Below, piece after piece: positions 35,337 through 42,377 of a stretch of 49,048 nucleotides of DNA (position 1 is its first letter; every line of letters starts with the position of its first letter). A program made the translations under genes and the position numbers. The notes beneath the pieces were generated by a model, which had not been told where the DNA came from, did not search any database, and saw only the letters and a list, made by a program, of their open reading frames with translations. This DNA is from an uncultured Christensenellaceae bacterium (lineage in GTDB: Bacteria; Bacillota; Clostridia; Christensenellales; UBA1242), in assembly GCA_910587225.1 (NCBI GenBank), contig CAJULT010000010.1:1-49048 (forward strand). Direction: 5' to 3'.

Positions 35337-36842
35337 TTAAACTTGCACATAGACCGTATATTCTTGTGTTTTTGTTATTACGCCATTTCCACGAGTTCTT
35401 CGTTCTGTAACCACTTTTTCAGTAAATAATGTTATTGTTTCTGGCATTTCATCAAACTCTTCTTTTCTTGTGTAATTGAAAAGTATCTCAATTTTATCTT
35501 TGTAAACCTTAACGCTTTTTAACAAGAAATTTATCATTGTTTGAGGGCATTGTTCCAAAGAGTATTTGAAGTAGTTAGCAATTTCTTTTTGAGTAATATG
35601 TGCGTGTCTTGATGCTTTTGCTCTTGCTATGTTTTCTTCCAACTCTCGTTTTTTGCCTTCCAGCTCTTCCAATCTTGATTTTGTTGAGGTTGTAAATATT
35701 CCGTTTTCAATAGCAACAAGCATATTTTTGATAGACTTATTTACATCGTTTAAGTCGGCAGTTAAAACATTAAGAGTAGAAGATTTGCCAATTCTTTTTT
35801 CGTGGACTTCTACGATTTTATTTATTAGCAAAGAAATGTTTTCAGAGTGAGGCAGCAAAGATAGTATTGCTTTATTGACTATTTCTTCCAACACTTCTTT
35901 TTTAATTGCTTGATTATTGCAATGTTCATCTTTTGGATGTTTGCATTTGTAGTATCTTATCGGCTCAGTCTTTCCATAAGTTTGAGCAGAGTTAGAAGTT
36001 AGGGGAGCATTACAATAGCCACAAAATACTTTGCCCTTAAGCAAGAAAGGAACTCTGTTTGTATGCTTTCCATATTTGTTTGCATCTATTCTTTTCTTGC
36101 ATATTTCATAGATATTCTTTTCAATGATAGGTGGGTATATTTTGTCAAACTCTTCACCATTAACTCGGTAGATGCCGGTGTATTTTTCTTGCCTTAAAAA
36201 GTTGTATATAGTAGTGCTTAAGAATACATTGCCTTTATTAGTAAGTCCTTTGTTGTTTAATTCTCTTGCAATATCGCATACTTTTTTGCCATTAGCATAG
36301 TCATTGAAAATCTGCTTTAAGATTTCGGCTTCACCTTGATTTATCTTTAATTTTGCACCATCTCGTTCATAGCCATAGTTTGGATAACCACCTATGAAAT
36401 TGCCTTTAATTCTAGTTTCGTTCATACCACGCTTTGTTTTTTGTGATAATTCCTCAGAGTAGTATTGATTCATACCTTCAAGCAAACTTTCAAGCAATAT
36501 TCCTTCAGGTCCTTCTGGTATGTTTTCCATAACAGATATAAGTTTGATGCCATTGTCTTTTAAGTGCTTTCGATGTATTGCCATTTCATACTTATTTCGT
36601 GAAAATCGGTCTAGTTTATAAACAAGTACATTGTCCCAACTTTGTTTATCACTATCTCTCAACATTCTTTGAAAAGCCTCACGATCATCGTTCGTTCCTG
36701 ACATTGCTTTATCAATGTAAGTTTCTACAATAAAAATATCATTTTTCTCTGCATAATCTCTGCAAACTCTAAGTTGTCCGTCAATAGATTGTTCATTTTG
36801 TCTATCGCAAGAGTATCGTGCATATACAACTGCTGTTTTCAT
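35337..36842 (-). CDS. Large serine recombinase (phage integrase)
   Basis: The 501-aa protein has the full large serine recombinase plan: catalytic domain with S11 in YARYSCDRQ, KLDRFSRN with the two active-site arginines, the recombinase domain (GGYPNYGYERDG, LNNKGLTNKG), a zinc ribbon (FCGYCNAPLT...YYKCKHP...HC) and a coiled coil (about 370-420). It should integrate and excise the phage by attP/attB recombination. Most known inoviruses use XerCD or transposases; some use serine recombinases. Its start overlaps the stop of the pseudo-recombinase gene, so the two are co-translated. Confidence 0.95.
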   Translation of the reverse strand: MKTAVVYARYSCDRQNEQSIDGQLRVCRDYAEKNDIFIVETYIDKAMSGTNDDREAFQRMLRDSDKQSWDNVLVYKLDRFSRNKYEMAIHRKHLKDNGIKLISVMENIPEGPEGILLESLLEGMNQYYSEELSQKTKRGMNETRIKGNFIGGYPNYGYERDGAKLKINQGEAEILKQIFNDYANGKKVCDIARELNNKGLTNKGNVFLSTTIYNFLRQEKYTGIYRVNGEEFDKIYPPIIEKNIYEICKKRIDANKYGKHTNRVPFLLKGKVFCGYCNAPLTSNSAQTYGKTEPIRYYKCKHPKDEHCNNQAIKKEVLEEIVNKAILSLLPHSENISLLINKIVEVHEKRIGKSSTLNVLTADLNDVNKSIKNMLVAIENGIFTTSTKSRLEELEGKKRELEENIARAKASRHAHITQKEIANYFKYSLEQCPQTMINFLLKSVKVYKDKIEILFNYTRKEEFDEMPETITLFTEKVVTERRTRGNGVITKTQEYTVYVQV

Positions 36843-37234
36843 TTACGCACCTCTTTTGACTTGTAATATTTCATTGCATCTTCTAAAGCATCAAGTAAAT
36901 CGTTTAAGTCTTGTTGTTTAGAATAAGCTCTGATAACTTTAATTCCATACTTGCTTATAAAGTTTTCAAATCTTTTAATTTTGTTATAGCCTCTACCTAA
37001 GGCAAGGGGAGTGCAAATCAAAATATAGTCAAACTCTTTCTTTCTACATCTGTTTTTAAGATTTTCAAAATCAATATAGTATTGTTGTTTTTCTACGCAC
37101 AAGTCAGCATAGCGACCAACAATTTCAAGATTATGGTCTTTTGCATAATCTTCACCAATTCTCATTTGTTCAGGTATAGGCTCTTCATATTGCCTATAAG
37201 TGATGTGTCTGGTATAGATAACTGCCTTTTTCAT
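36839..37234 (-). CDS. Resolvase-domain protein without the catalytic serine
   Basis: The 131-aa protein aligns by eye with the catalytic domain of the recombinase encoded next to it: KKAVIYTRHITYRQ against KTAVVYARYSCDRQ, and DYILICTPLALGRG against DNVLVYKLDRFSRN. The nucleophile S11 is replaced by I11 and the first active-site Arg by Ala; the second Arg is kept. It ends where the recombinase and zinc domains would begin. It cannot cut DNA but could dimerise with the active enzyme. GGAGGT precedes the ATG at 37234, and the gene overlaps its partner by 4 bp. A role in directionality or dosage control is inference. Confidence 0.75.
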   Translation of the reverse strand: MKKAVIYTRHITYRQYEEPIPEQMRIGEDYAKDHNLEIVGRYADLCVEKQQYYIDFENLKNRCRKKEFDYILICTPLALGRGYNKIKRFENFISKYGIKVIRAYSKQQDLNDLLDALEDAMKYYKSKEVRK

Positions 37235-37415
37235 AAAATACCTCCATTTCTGTTTTTTTCTTAGAAGGTACACTATGTTTCTCGGAATTGTAATTGAGCC
37301 TAGGCTTACTATATGTTGACAATGTAGGCATAGTAGGCTTAATAGAAAAGGACAACATACTAACTGCAAACTTACAACTAGCATTTTCTATTTGCTCTAA
37401 TTGTTCACTAAACAT
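37194..37415 (-). CDS. Small leader protein of the recombinase operon, 73 aa
   Basis: Unrecognised. AAAGGAGGT at ideal spacing before the ATG at 37415 is the main support. The product is polar with no membrane segment (MFSEQLEQIENASCKFAVSM at the start, KKKTEMEVFYEKG near the end). Its last 41 bp overlap the start of the pseudo-recombinase gene in another frame, suggesting translational coupling. Upstream, TTGTCGAA and TTCGACAC flank a short loop (37429-37450) as a possible operator. Confidence 0.5.
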   Translation of the reverse strand: MFSEQLEQIENASCKFAVSMLSFSIKPTMPTLSTYSKPRLNYNSEKHSVPSKKKTEMEVFYEKGSYLYQTHHL

Positions 37416-37617
37416 AATTAACCTCCTTTGTCGAACTTTTTTTTCGACACCAAAGAAAAAATCAGGGATTGGAGGGGCTGTCAAAGATTGAAGTGTCTTT
37501 TATTTTGGAGTTTCAAGGAAGAAAAAATATTGCTTAATTATTTTTTAACTTTTCAATTTTAAGCGACATTTTTTGTTCCATTTGACAGAACATACAAGCT
37601 CTGATAACATCTTCGCC

Positions 37618-37659
37618 GAAAAAAAACAAAACACCACCCAAAGACAAAGGAGGGTAGTG
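37618..37659 (-). terminator. Leftward terminator inside the control region
   Basis: On the minus strand CACTACCC (37652-37659) pairs with GGGTGGTG (37632-37639), one G-T or mismatch, and is followed by TTTTG and eight T's. It implies a leftward transcript that starts to its right, before the recombinase operon. Confidence 0.7.
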
Positions 37660-37686
37660 AAACAGATAAGAACAATTAGTTTGTGG

Positions 37687-37798
37687 CTCATAGAGTAAGC
37701 CTTTTGTCCGTAGGTAGAACTCATAAAGTAAGCAAATAATGCTCGTAAAGTAAGCATTTAGAAATCATACATTCTTCTTTTTATGTTGTAGAGTGAGC
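37687..37798. repeat. Helically phased 14-bp repeats
   Basis: CTCATAGAGTAAGC (37687-37700), CTCATAAAGTAAGC (37720-37733) and CTCGTAAAGTAAGC (37742-37755) are near-identical; a weaker fourth ends at 37798 (GTAGAGTGAGC). Starts are 33, 22 and about 43 bp apart, close to multiples of 11, so all lie on one face of the helix. This looks like a cooperative protein-binding array. Confidence 0.8.
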
Positions 37799-37820
37799 GC
37801 AATGAAAGGAGGAGTGCTGA

Positions 37821-37952
37821 ATGAAAAACAAAATTGGCTTTGATTTTGCACTAATGAGCAAGAGTGATTTAGAACTTTTGGCAGAATTATTTGAAGAAAT
37901 CATTAGCGAAAAGCAGAAAAAACAAACTTCGACAAAAAAAGAGCCACCCTAA
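37821..37952 (+). CDS. Small protein, 43 aa
   Basis: A short frame starting MKNKIGFDFALMSKSDLE with AAAGGAGG upstream of the ATG. The middle is an acidic amphipathic helix (DLELLAELFEEIISEK) and the end is Lys/Thr-rich. It lies directly after the phased repeats and before the repressor promoter, so it may be a small regulator such as an anti-repressor. Function unknown. Confidence 0.5.
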   Translation: MKNKIGFDFALMSKSDLELLAELFEEIISEKQKKQTSTKKEPP

Positions 37953-37984
37953 TGAATAAAGTTTAATTTTTTTGAATTTAAGGG

Positions 37985-38043
37985 TTGACTTTGTAAAGTG
38001 TATATTCTATAATAAGTCTATCGTTGCAAAAATGAAACGATAG
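37985..38043 (+). promoter_or_regulatory. Repressor promoter and inverted-repeat operator
   Basis: TTGACT (37985-37990), 17-bp spacer, TATAAT (38008-38013). Immediately after, CTATCGTT (38018-38025) and AACGATAG (38036-38043) form a perfect 8-bp inverted repeat around the predicted start, a natural site for autorepression by the LexA-like protein. It does not match the usual Firmicute LexA box (CGAAC...GTTCG). Confidence 0.75.
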
Positions 38044-38063
38044 AACAAAAGGAGAAAAATCTT

Positions 38064-38669
38064 ATGCGTTCAAAAAGCATAGATTTGATGAATAACATTA
38101 TAGAATTCATCGACCAAGTTTTTAGCGAGAAAGGAAGAACACCTACACAAACAGAAATTGCAGACCGATTTAATGTTACACACACTTGTATTGGAAATTA
38201 CATTAGAGAAATGGAAAGCAAGGGGATGATCGAAAGACAATCTGGAAGTAGAGGTATAATGACAAAATCAATGCTAAAAAGAATGAATACACTACAGTTG
38301 CCTATTGTTGGAACGATAGCTTGTGGTGAGAAAATGTTTGCCGAGCAAAACATTCGTGGTTATTTATCAATCTCAAGCGAAATTTTAGGTAAAGGCAGTT
38401 TCTATGTGTTAGAAGCAAGTGGCGAAAGTATGATAAATGCTGGGGTAAATGATGGCGATTATGTCATTATTAGAATTCAAGAAACAGCAGAAGAAGGTCA
38501 AATTGTTGTCGCACTTGTTGATGAAGAAGCAACACTTAAAAGATATTACAGGGATGTGAAGAATAAGAAAATTCGTTTGCATCCAGAAAACGATGCTATG
38601 CAAGATATGTATTTTGATAAAGTGCAAATTCAAGGTATAGCAGTAAAAGTCATTAAGGACTTAACTTAA
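38064..38669 (+). CDS. LexA-like self-cleaving repressor of the phage
   Basis: The 201-aa protein has a winged-helix N-terminus like LexA (FIDQVFSEKGRTPTQTEIADRF, then IREMESKGMIERQ) and an S24 peptidase C-terminus. The cleavage site reads A86-C87-G88-E, the Ala-Gly of LexA being Cys-Gly here. The catalytic pair is S122 in ASGESMINAGVNDGD and K159 in DEEATLKRYYRD. Such proteins cleave themselves when stimulated by RecA filaments, which would link induction of this phage to DNA damage. Because its likely operator is not a LexA box, it should control the phage rather than the host SOS regulon. Confidence 0.88.
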   Translation: MRSKSIDLMNNIIEFIDQVFSEKGRTPTQTEIADRFNVTHTCIGNYIREMESKGMIERQSGSRGIMTKSMLKRMNTLQLPIVGTIACGEKMFAEQNIRGYLSISSEILGKGSFYVLEASGESMINAGVNDGDYVIIRIQETAEEGQIVVALVDEEATLKRYYRDVKNKKIRLHPENDAMQDMYFDKVQIQGIAVKVIKDLT

Positions 38670-38815
38670 TTGTGATAATAAAACAAATCAGCCCCGTTTT
38701 GTTTTGTTATATTAGGATACAAAAGATAATTGACTATGGCATTGGACTTCCCAACCGTGCAGATAGTTTATTAAATTCAAACTTATTGTATCTATGGGAA
38801 AGAAGGAGGTAGAAA

Positions 38816-38998
38816 ATGCAAACTACTACTTTGAAGAAACAAAAACCTATGATGAAATGTCCTCAATGCTCCAATTATGTTGAGATAACGCCTCATCCAA
38901 AGGGTGGAGTTAGTGGGAATTGTCCTATCTGCAATGTAACATTTTACAGTAAGGAACATTCACCAAGAGAACGGTTGATAAAAATTATTAAACACTAA
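38816..38998 (+). CDS. Small zinc-ribbon protein, 60 aa
   Basis: GAAGGAGGT lies before the ATG. Two Cys pairs, MKCPQCSNY and NCPICNVTF, form a single C4 zinc ribbon with a basic tail (RERLIKIIKH). Probably a small nucleic-acid or protein-binding factor of the phage. It is separated from the repressor gene by about 145 bp with no clear promoter. Confidence 0.65.
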   Translation: MQTTTLKKQKPMMKCPQCSNYVEITPHPKGGVSGNCPICNVTFYSKEHSPRERLIKIIKH

Positions 38999-39029
38999 AT
39001 ATATATTTTCGTTTATAGAGCAAAATTAA

Positions 39030-39163
39030 GGTCGAGCTGAAACAGTGCAAGCAGTAAATCCCTGTTCACTACTTTATAAGCAAGATTCGTGTAAAAGGAT
39101 CACAAAGATGCCTTGACGAATGTGGTTATCGAAAGAAACTACAAATCGTCTGGGCGTTTTTTA
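39030..39163 (+). ncRNA. Candidate structured RNA with intrinsic terminator
   Basis: No frame is coded here. AAGATGCC (39105-39112) pairs, with G-U pairs, to GGCGTTTT (39153-39160); inside it GACGA (39115-39119) pairs with TCGTC (39146-39150), and T's run to 39162. AACAG and CTGTT upstream (about 39043 and 39062) add a second stem. It could be a phage small RNA, a leader of the next gene, or a DNA packaging hairpin. Confidence 0.4.
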
Positions 39164-39208
39164 TTTTGAAAACTCCCAGCAAAAAAATAATTTTGTAAGG
39201 AGATTTTT

Positions 39209-39514
39209 ATGAAACCAGATTTAATCCGAGAAGAATTAAAAGAGATTAGATATTACTATTCTCGTAAAGATATGTTTGAGCAAGCCTCACAAGTTGTTGG
39301 TGCAAGTGCAGTTGCTGGGAAAATTAGAAAATATAATGATGCAATTCGCTATGCACCTCCAAGACTCTATGAGATTTATGTTTCACTTTATATCAATAAT
39401 AATACATTTGAGTCATTGGCAGACAAGTTGGGCTTTTCTTACGATTATATACAAAAGTTAAATAGGAAGTTAGTTAAATTTTTCCAAGAAAATGTTGTAG
39501 AGGAGGGAGCTTAA
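39209..39514 (+). CDS. Phage sigma-region-4-like HTH regulator
   Basis: The 101-aa protein has a helical N-terminus and a C-terminal helix-turn-helix, TFESLADKLGFSYDYIQKLNRKLVKFF, of the kind found in sigma region 4 and ArpU/RinA-type late regulators. TAAGGAG is upstream. It may activate the structural operon. It is one base from the next gene. Confidence 0.55.
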   Translation: MKPDLIREELKEIRYYYSRKDMFEQASQVVGASAVAGKIRKYNDAIRYAPPRLYEIYVSLYINNNTFESLADKLGFSYDYIQKLNRKLVKFFQENVVEEGA

Positions 39515-39515
39515 A

Positions 39516-39776
39516 ATGAAGAAAACAAATATTCCTGATATTCCAGAGTTTATGAAAGATGCTACCAATGTTTATAGAACAAAGCATTACATTATCAAGC
39601 AAGACTTGTATATGGATGTCAATATAGATGGGCAAGATTATTTATATAGTAAGGACACATTCTATTTGAGAAACAAAAAGATAGACAAGCTATATGAAAT
39701 GATTTTCTCTGACAGATTAAACATTGATGGTAAGCGAATAAAAAGCACTTCACATTCAAGAACTTATATCGATTAA
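39516..39776 (+). CDS. Hypothetical protein, 86 aa
   Basis: Unrecognised small basic protein with no membrane segment. It is rich in Tyr, Asp and Lys (VYRTKHYIIKQDLYMDVNID). GGAGGGAG in the end of the previous gene serves as its ribosome-binding site, so the two are coupled. Its stop is part of a terminator stem. Confidence 0.55.
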   Translation: MKKTNIPDIPEFMKDATNVYRTKHYIIKQDLYMDVNIDGQDYLYSKDTFYLRNKKIDKLYEMIFSDRLNIDGKRIKSTSHSRTYID

Positions 39777-39802
39777 GCAAGGTTAGCCACCTTGCTTTTT
39801 TC
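39775..39802 (+). terminator. Terminator of the early phage operon
   Basis: AAGCAAGGT (39775-39783) pairs with ACCTTGCTT (39789-39797), followed by T's. Confidence 0.87.
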
Positions 39803-40090
39803 ATTATAAAGTGCTTTTTAAGTCCTCATAAAGTCCTTATAAAATGCTCATAAGTTACGAGTATGCTCACTGTTATGTCTTTGGTTTTCGTTATAGAATA
39901 ACAGCGTAATCGATGACAAGAACAAATTGTTTAACGATGGACTTTCAAAACGACTTATAAGATAAAGGTGGCCACCTTCGTTTGAGTCAAGGAAGCGTAT
40001 GTTTCGTTTTAGTGTTTCTTGGTAGGTTTGATTACAAACAACTTAATAGCCAAAAGTATTGGCAAAACAAAATTTTACAGGAGGATTATA
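39803..40090. promoter_or_regulatory. Main intergenic control region with repeats and palindromes
   Basis: Nearly 290 bp without a gene. It holds the 11-bp tandem repeats (39809-39852), CTGTTAT (39870-39876) inverted at 39898-39904, the 14-bp perfect palindrome AAGGTGGCCACCTT (39964-39977), and two small hairpins, GTTTG/CAAAC (40026-40039) and GCCAA/TTGGC (40049-40063), before the ribosome-binding site. I find no standard promoter, so a phage activator may be needed. An origin function is also possible. Confidence 0.6.
39809..39852. repeat. Four 11-bp tandem repeats (iteron-like)
   Basis: AAGTGCTTTTT, AAGTCCTCATA, AAGTCCTTATA and AAATGCTCATA follow one another without gaps, one helical turn each. 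The string CTCATAAAGT across units 2 and 3 also occurs in the 14-bp repeats at 37720, so one protein may bind both regions. Confidence 0.75.
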
Positions 40091-40369
40091 ATGGCAAATT
40101 ATAACACAGAAAGGCGTTGGCAAGTGCCTAATAAAAGAGCCAAAAATTACGCAGATGAACGTAAAGCAAAAGTGCATCAGCGAGGACAAAAAGAAGGTAA
40201 GGAACTAACAGATTATGAAGCAGGACTTCGCTCTGGTTATCTTCAATGTCAAAGCGATCACGCAGGACTTCATAGATACAAAACAGCAATGGATGCTGGA
40301 CTATCTAAACAGGAAGCCAAAAAGTTTTCGAGAGAAAAAGGCACAAAACTTAAAGGAGGTAAAAAGTAA
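40091..40369 (+). CDS. Small basic phage protein, 92 aa
   Basis: Strongly basic and polar (MANYNTERRWQVPNKRAKNY, then KQEAKKFSREKGTKLKGGKK) with no membrane segment; it should bind nucleic acid or an acidic partner. CAGGAGG precedes the ATG. The stop and the next start overlap as TAATG, so it is tightly coupled to the putative single-strand DNA-binding protein. A replication or packaging role is plausible from position only. Confidence 0.6.
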   Translation: MANYNTERRWQVPNKRAKNYADERKAKVHQRGQKEGKELTDYEAGLRSGYLQCQSDHAGLHRYKTAMDAGLSKQEAKKFSREKGTKLKGGKK

Positions 40370-40719
40370 TGGCTAAGAAAGAAAACAAAATTATGGTAGA
40401 AAGGGAAACCTTTGAGAAAAACGATAAAATATATTTCTCATATTTCATTAAAGGTTTAATTCGTGGTAAGGAAGTCAAAGTTGCGGTTGTTCCACCTGAT
40501 AAGGGTGGCTACGCAGTACTTGATATTGTGTTCGGCAATGAAACGGCAGCAGAACTCGTTGCAAATCCATTTGAAATTAAAGATGAATCAACCGGCAGAG
40601 TAATTGCTGGTAACAGTTATCTTGTTCGTTCAGTTGATGAAAATGGTGAAATCTATGAGTGCAGCATCAAACCTTATCGCAGTTCAGACAAAGCATTGCT
40701 TAATATGATTATGAGATAA
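40369..40719 (+). CDS. Putative single-stranded DNA-binding protein of the phage
   Basis: The 116-aa protein is beta-rich (KIYFSYFIKGLIRGKEVKVAVVPPD, GYAVLDIVFGN, NSYLVRSVDENGEIYECSI), compatible with an OB-like fold. Filamentous phages place such a protein next to the coat genes to coat progeny single strands, and this is the only candidate of suitable size and predicted fold here. No specific motif proves it. AAAGGAGG lies upstream. Confidence 0.45.
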   Translation: MAKKENKIMVERETFEKNDKIYFSYFIKGLIRGKEVKVAVVPPDKGGYAVLDIVFGNETAAELVANPFEIKDESTGRVIAGNSYLVRSVDENGEIYECSIKPYRSSDKALLNMIMR

Positions 40720-40732
40720 GGGAAGATGTCCT

Positions 40733-40891
40733 ATGAAGAAATTGATATTGATAATTCTAATCATTGTTTTAGTAGTGCTAGTCGGAACTTGGCCGTTGTC
40801 AATTCTAGGCAAGATTTTTGAATGGATTGGCTATGCCTTTAAGTGGCTTGCTAAAATACTCAATTTCTTCGGCTGGAATGGACTAATATAA
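40733..40891 (+). CDS. 52-aa coat-like membrane peptide
   Basis: A frame too short for usual calling: starts MKKLILIILIIVLVVLVGTW, one N-terminal hydrophobic helix, followed by an amphipathic, Trp/Phe-rich helix with spaced lysines (KIFEWIGYAF, KWLAKILNFFGW). Length, single helix and basic C-terminal half resemble filamentous phage coat proteins, and its place before a terminator and the minor structural genes mirrors gene VIII of Ff phages. No clear signal peptidase site is seen. A small toxin-like amphipathic peptide is the alternative. Confidence 0.6.
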   Translation: MKKLILIILIIVLVVLVGTWPLSILGKIFEWIGYAFKWLAKILNFFGWNGLI

Positions 40892-40893
40892 TA

Positions 40894-40940
40894 AAAAAGC
40901 ACTACTTAAACGGACAAGTTTATTTAGTGCTTTTTCTTTT
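40894..40940 (+). terminator. Terminator after the coat-like gene
   Basis: AAAAAGCACTA (40894-40904) pairs with TAGTGCTTTTT (40925-40935); inner AAAC/GTTT extends the stem. The same arrangement, a terminator right after the major coat gene, lets Ff phages make more coat than minor proteins. Confidence 0.85.
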
Positions 40941-40967
40941 TTCAAAATTCTAAAAAAGGAGGACTCT

Positions 40968-42377
40968 ATGAGTAACACATTAAAAGTTATTGGCAACTGT
41001 TGTTTGGTTTTTCTTGCTATTTTAGGTGTTTGCGTATCTATTGCTCTTGGGTATTACCACTTCTTTGTAAAAGACATAACCATCGGTGTGAATTATGTTG
41101 ATAATCAAGTTGGACTTGATATTAAAGACTTAATAAACTCGGATGATTTATCTGATGAAGAAAAAGATGAACTGCAAGATCGATATTTCTTGGAAGTCAA
41201 TTATTATAGCAATGATAAAAACAATGGCATTATGTTGCAAGAATTAAAAATGAATTACTTTACTGATTGGAACTTGCTATCTACTGGTTATCGTTCTTCT
41301 GGTATGCAGTATATAGGCGACTATGAAGGCTTGCCACTTGATACTTGGGATGGAAATAGTAAAGTTGGGTTTATGAATCCATTTGGGAATAATGACCGTT
41401 ATTATGGAACAGATAGCACATCAATAAAGATTGCAAATGATTATGTTGATAAAAGTTTTTATTATTACGATTTTACAAATGGAATACACTGGGACGGTGT
41501 AACAAACGAAAACGGAAGTATTGCAACCGAACTTAAAAGAACAACCGAATTTATTGTAAAGATTGATGACAGAGCTTTTGCTCTAAACCTTGATAAGTAT
41601 TTTGATAAAGATGTTGGTGATGTTAGAAACATTTTTGGTATTGGCTGGAAAGTTGGCGAAAAATACAATCGCTACTACTACACCTTTGGCAGTTTGTTTC
41701 AATCTTGTATGAAAGCAGTAAGAACAAATAGTGCAGGGTATGGCGATTATTACATTACTGTTGATTTGAGCTCATTATTCTCTATCAAAGAATATGACTA
41801 CGAAACTGGTAAATTTAAAACTGACAATGTAACTGATATTATCAAGAACTATGCTGTTCTTAAATTTCACTATGACGAAAATGGTGCAAGAAACAACACT
41901 CAATCTATGTTTGGGCTTATCGAAAATAGCCACAAATACGATATTGTTGACGACTCTATTGACACAAGTTACTGGCAAGAAAGAATGACTTATAACCTAA
42001 ACGAAAAGGCAAAGTTTAACGGAAAAGATATTTTTGATTACAGATATAGCGAAGTGTATGACGGCTACTTTGTTTCTCTTAATGTAGATGTCAAAGAACT
42101 ATTTAAGAAAATGCCAAGAGCAAAAGTAAACCTTATTTTTGACCTTGACAGTGAGTATTTGAAAGGCAAAAACATCAATATTGTAGGTTTAGACTACAAT
42201 GCTTTTGAAGATTTTGAAGTTGATTCTCTTACTTTCAAAGGTGGAAATCAAACTATTCACATTATGGATAAAGCCTTGTATAACTCTAATTTACAAACAT
42301 TGAAATACACTTCTGGGCTTAATTTTGATATTGCAAGTGAAGCAATAAATAACAAATATGTGGAGGTGCAATTATGA
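40968..42377 (+). CDS. Membrane-anchored phage structural protein, 469 aa
   Basis: Unrecognised by sequence. Residues about 8-34 (VIGNCCLVFLAILGVCVSIA) are a single membrane anchor, followed by a large Tyr/Asn/Asp-rich domain that would be extracellular. There is no C-terminal helix. AAAAGGAGG precedes the ATG, and it overlaps the next gene by ATGA. Size, topology and position suggest a minor virion or assembly protein. Confidence 0.6.
   Translation: MSNTLKVIGNCCLVFLAILGVCVSIALGYYHFFVKDITIGVNYVDNQVGLDIKDLINSDDLSDEEKDELQDRYFLEVNYYSNDKNNGIMLQELKMNYFTDWNLLSTGYRSSGMQYIGDYEGLPLDTWDGNSKVGFMNPFGNNDRYYGTDSTSIKIANDYVDKSFYYYDFTNGIHWDGVTNENGSIATELKRTTEFIVKIDDRAFALNLDKYFDKDVGDVRNIFGIGWKVGEKYNRYYYTFGSLFQSCMKAVRTNSAGYGDYYITVDLSSLFSIKEYDYETGKFKTDNVTDIIKNYAVLKFHYDENGARNNTQSMFGLIENSHKYDIVDDSIDTSYWQERMTYNLNEKAKFNGKDIFDYRYSEVYDGYFVSLNVDVKELFKKMPRAKVNLIFDLDSEYLKGKNINIVGLDYNAFEDFEVDSLTFKGGNQTIHIMDKALYNSNLQTLKYTSGLNFDIASEAINNKYVEVQL

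Larger units (their letters stand above)
37416..37820. promoter_or_regulatory. Control region between the leftward and rightward phage operons
   Basis: About 400 bp without a gene I trust. It holds the GTCGAA/TTCGAC inverted repeat near 37429-37450, a leftward TTGACA (37479-37484) without a good -10, a leftward terminator at 37618-37659 and three copies of a 14-bp motif at 37687-37755. An apparent leftward 48-70 aa frame (37545-37757) is crossed by the terminator and has no ribosome-binding site, so I do not call it. Confidence 0.6.

Noticed and set aside
37545..37757. Leftward frame of up to 70 codons with a hydrophobic middle
   Set aside because: It starts in the repeats, has no ribosome-binding site, and a strong leftward terminator cuts through it.
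40726..40821. 31-codon frame starting 7 bp before the coat-like gene
   Set aside because: It overlaps a clearly membrane-type peptide in another frame and its own product has no recognisable character.
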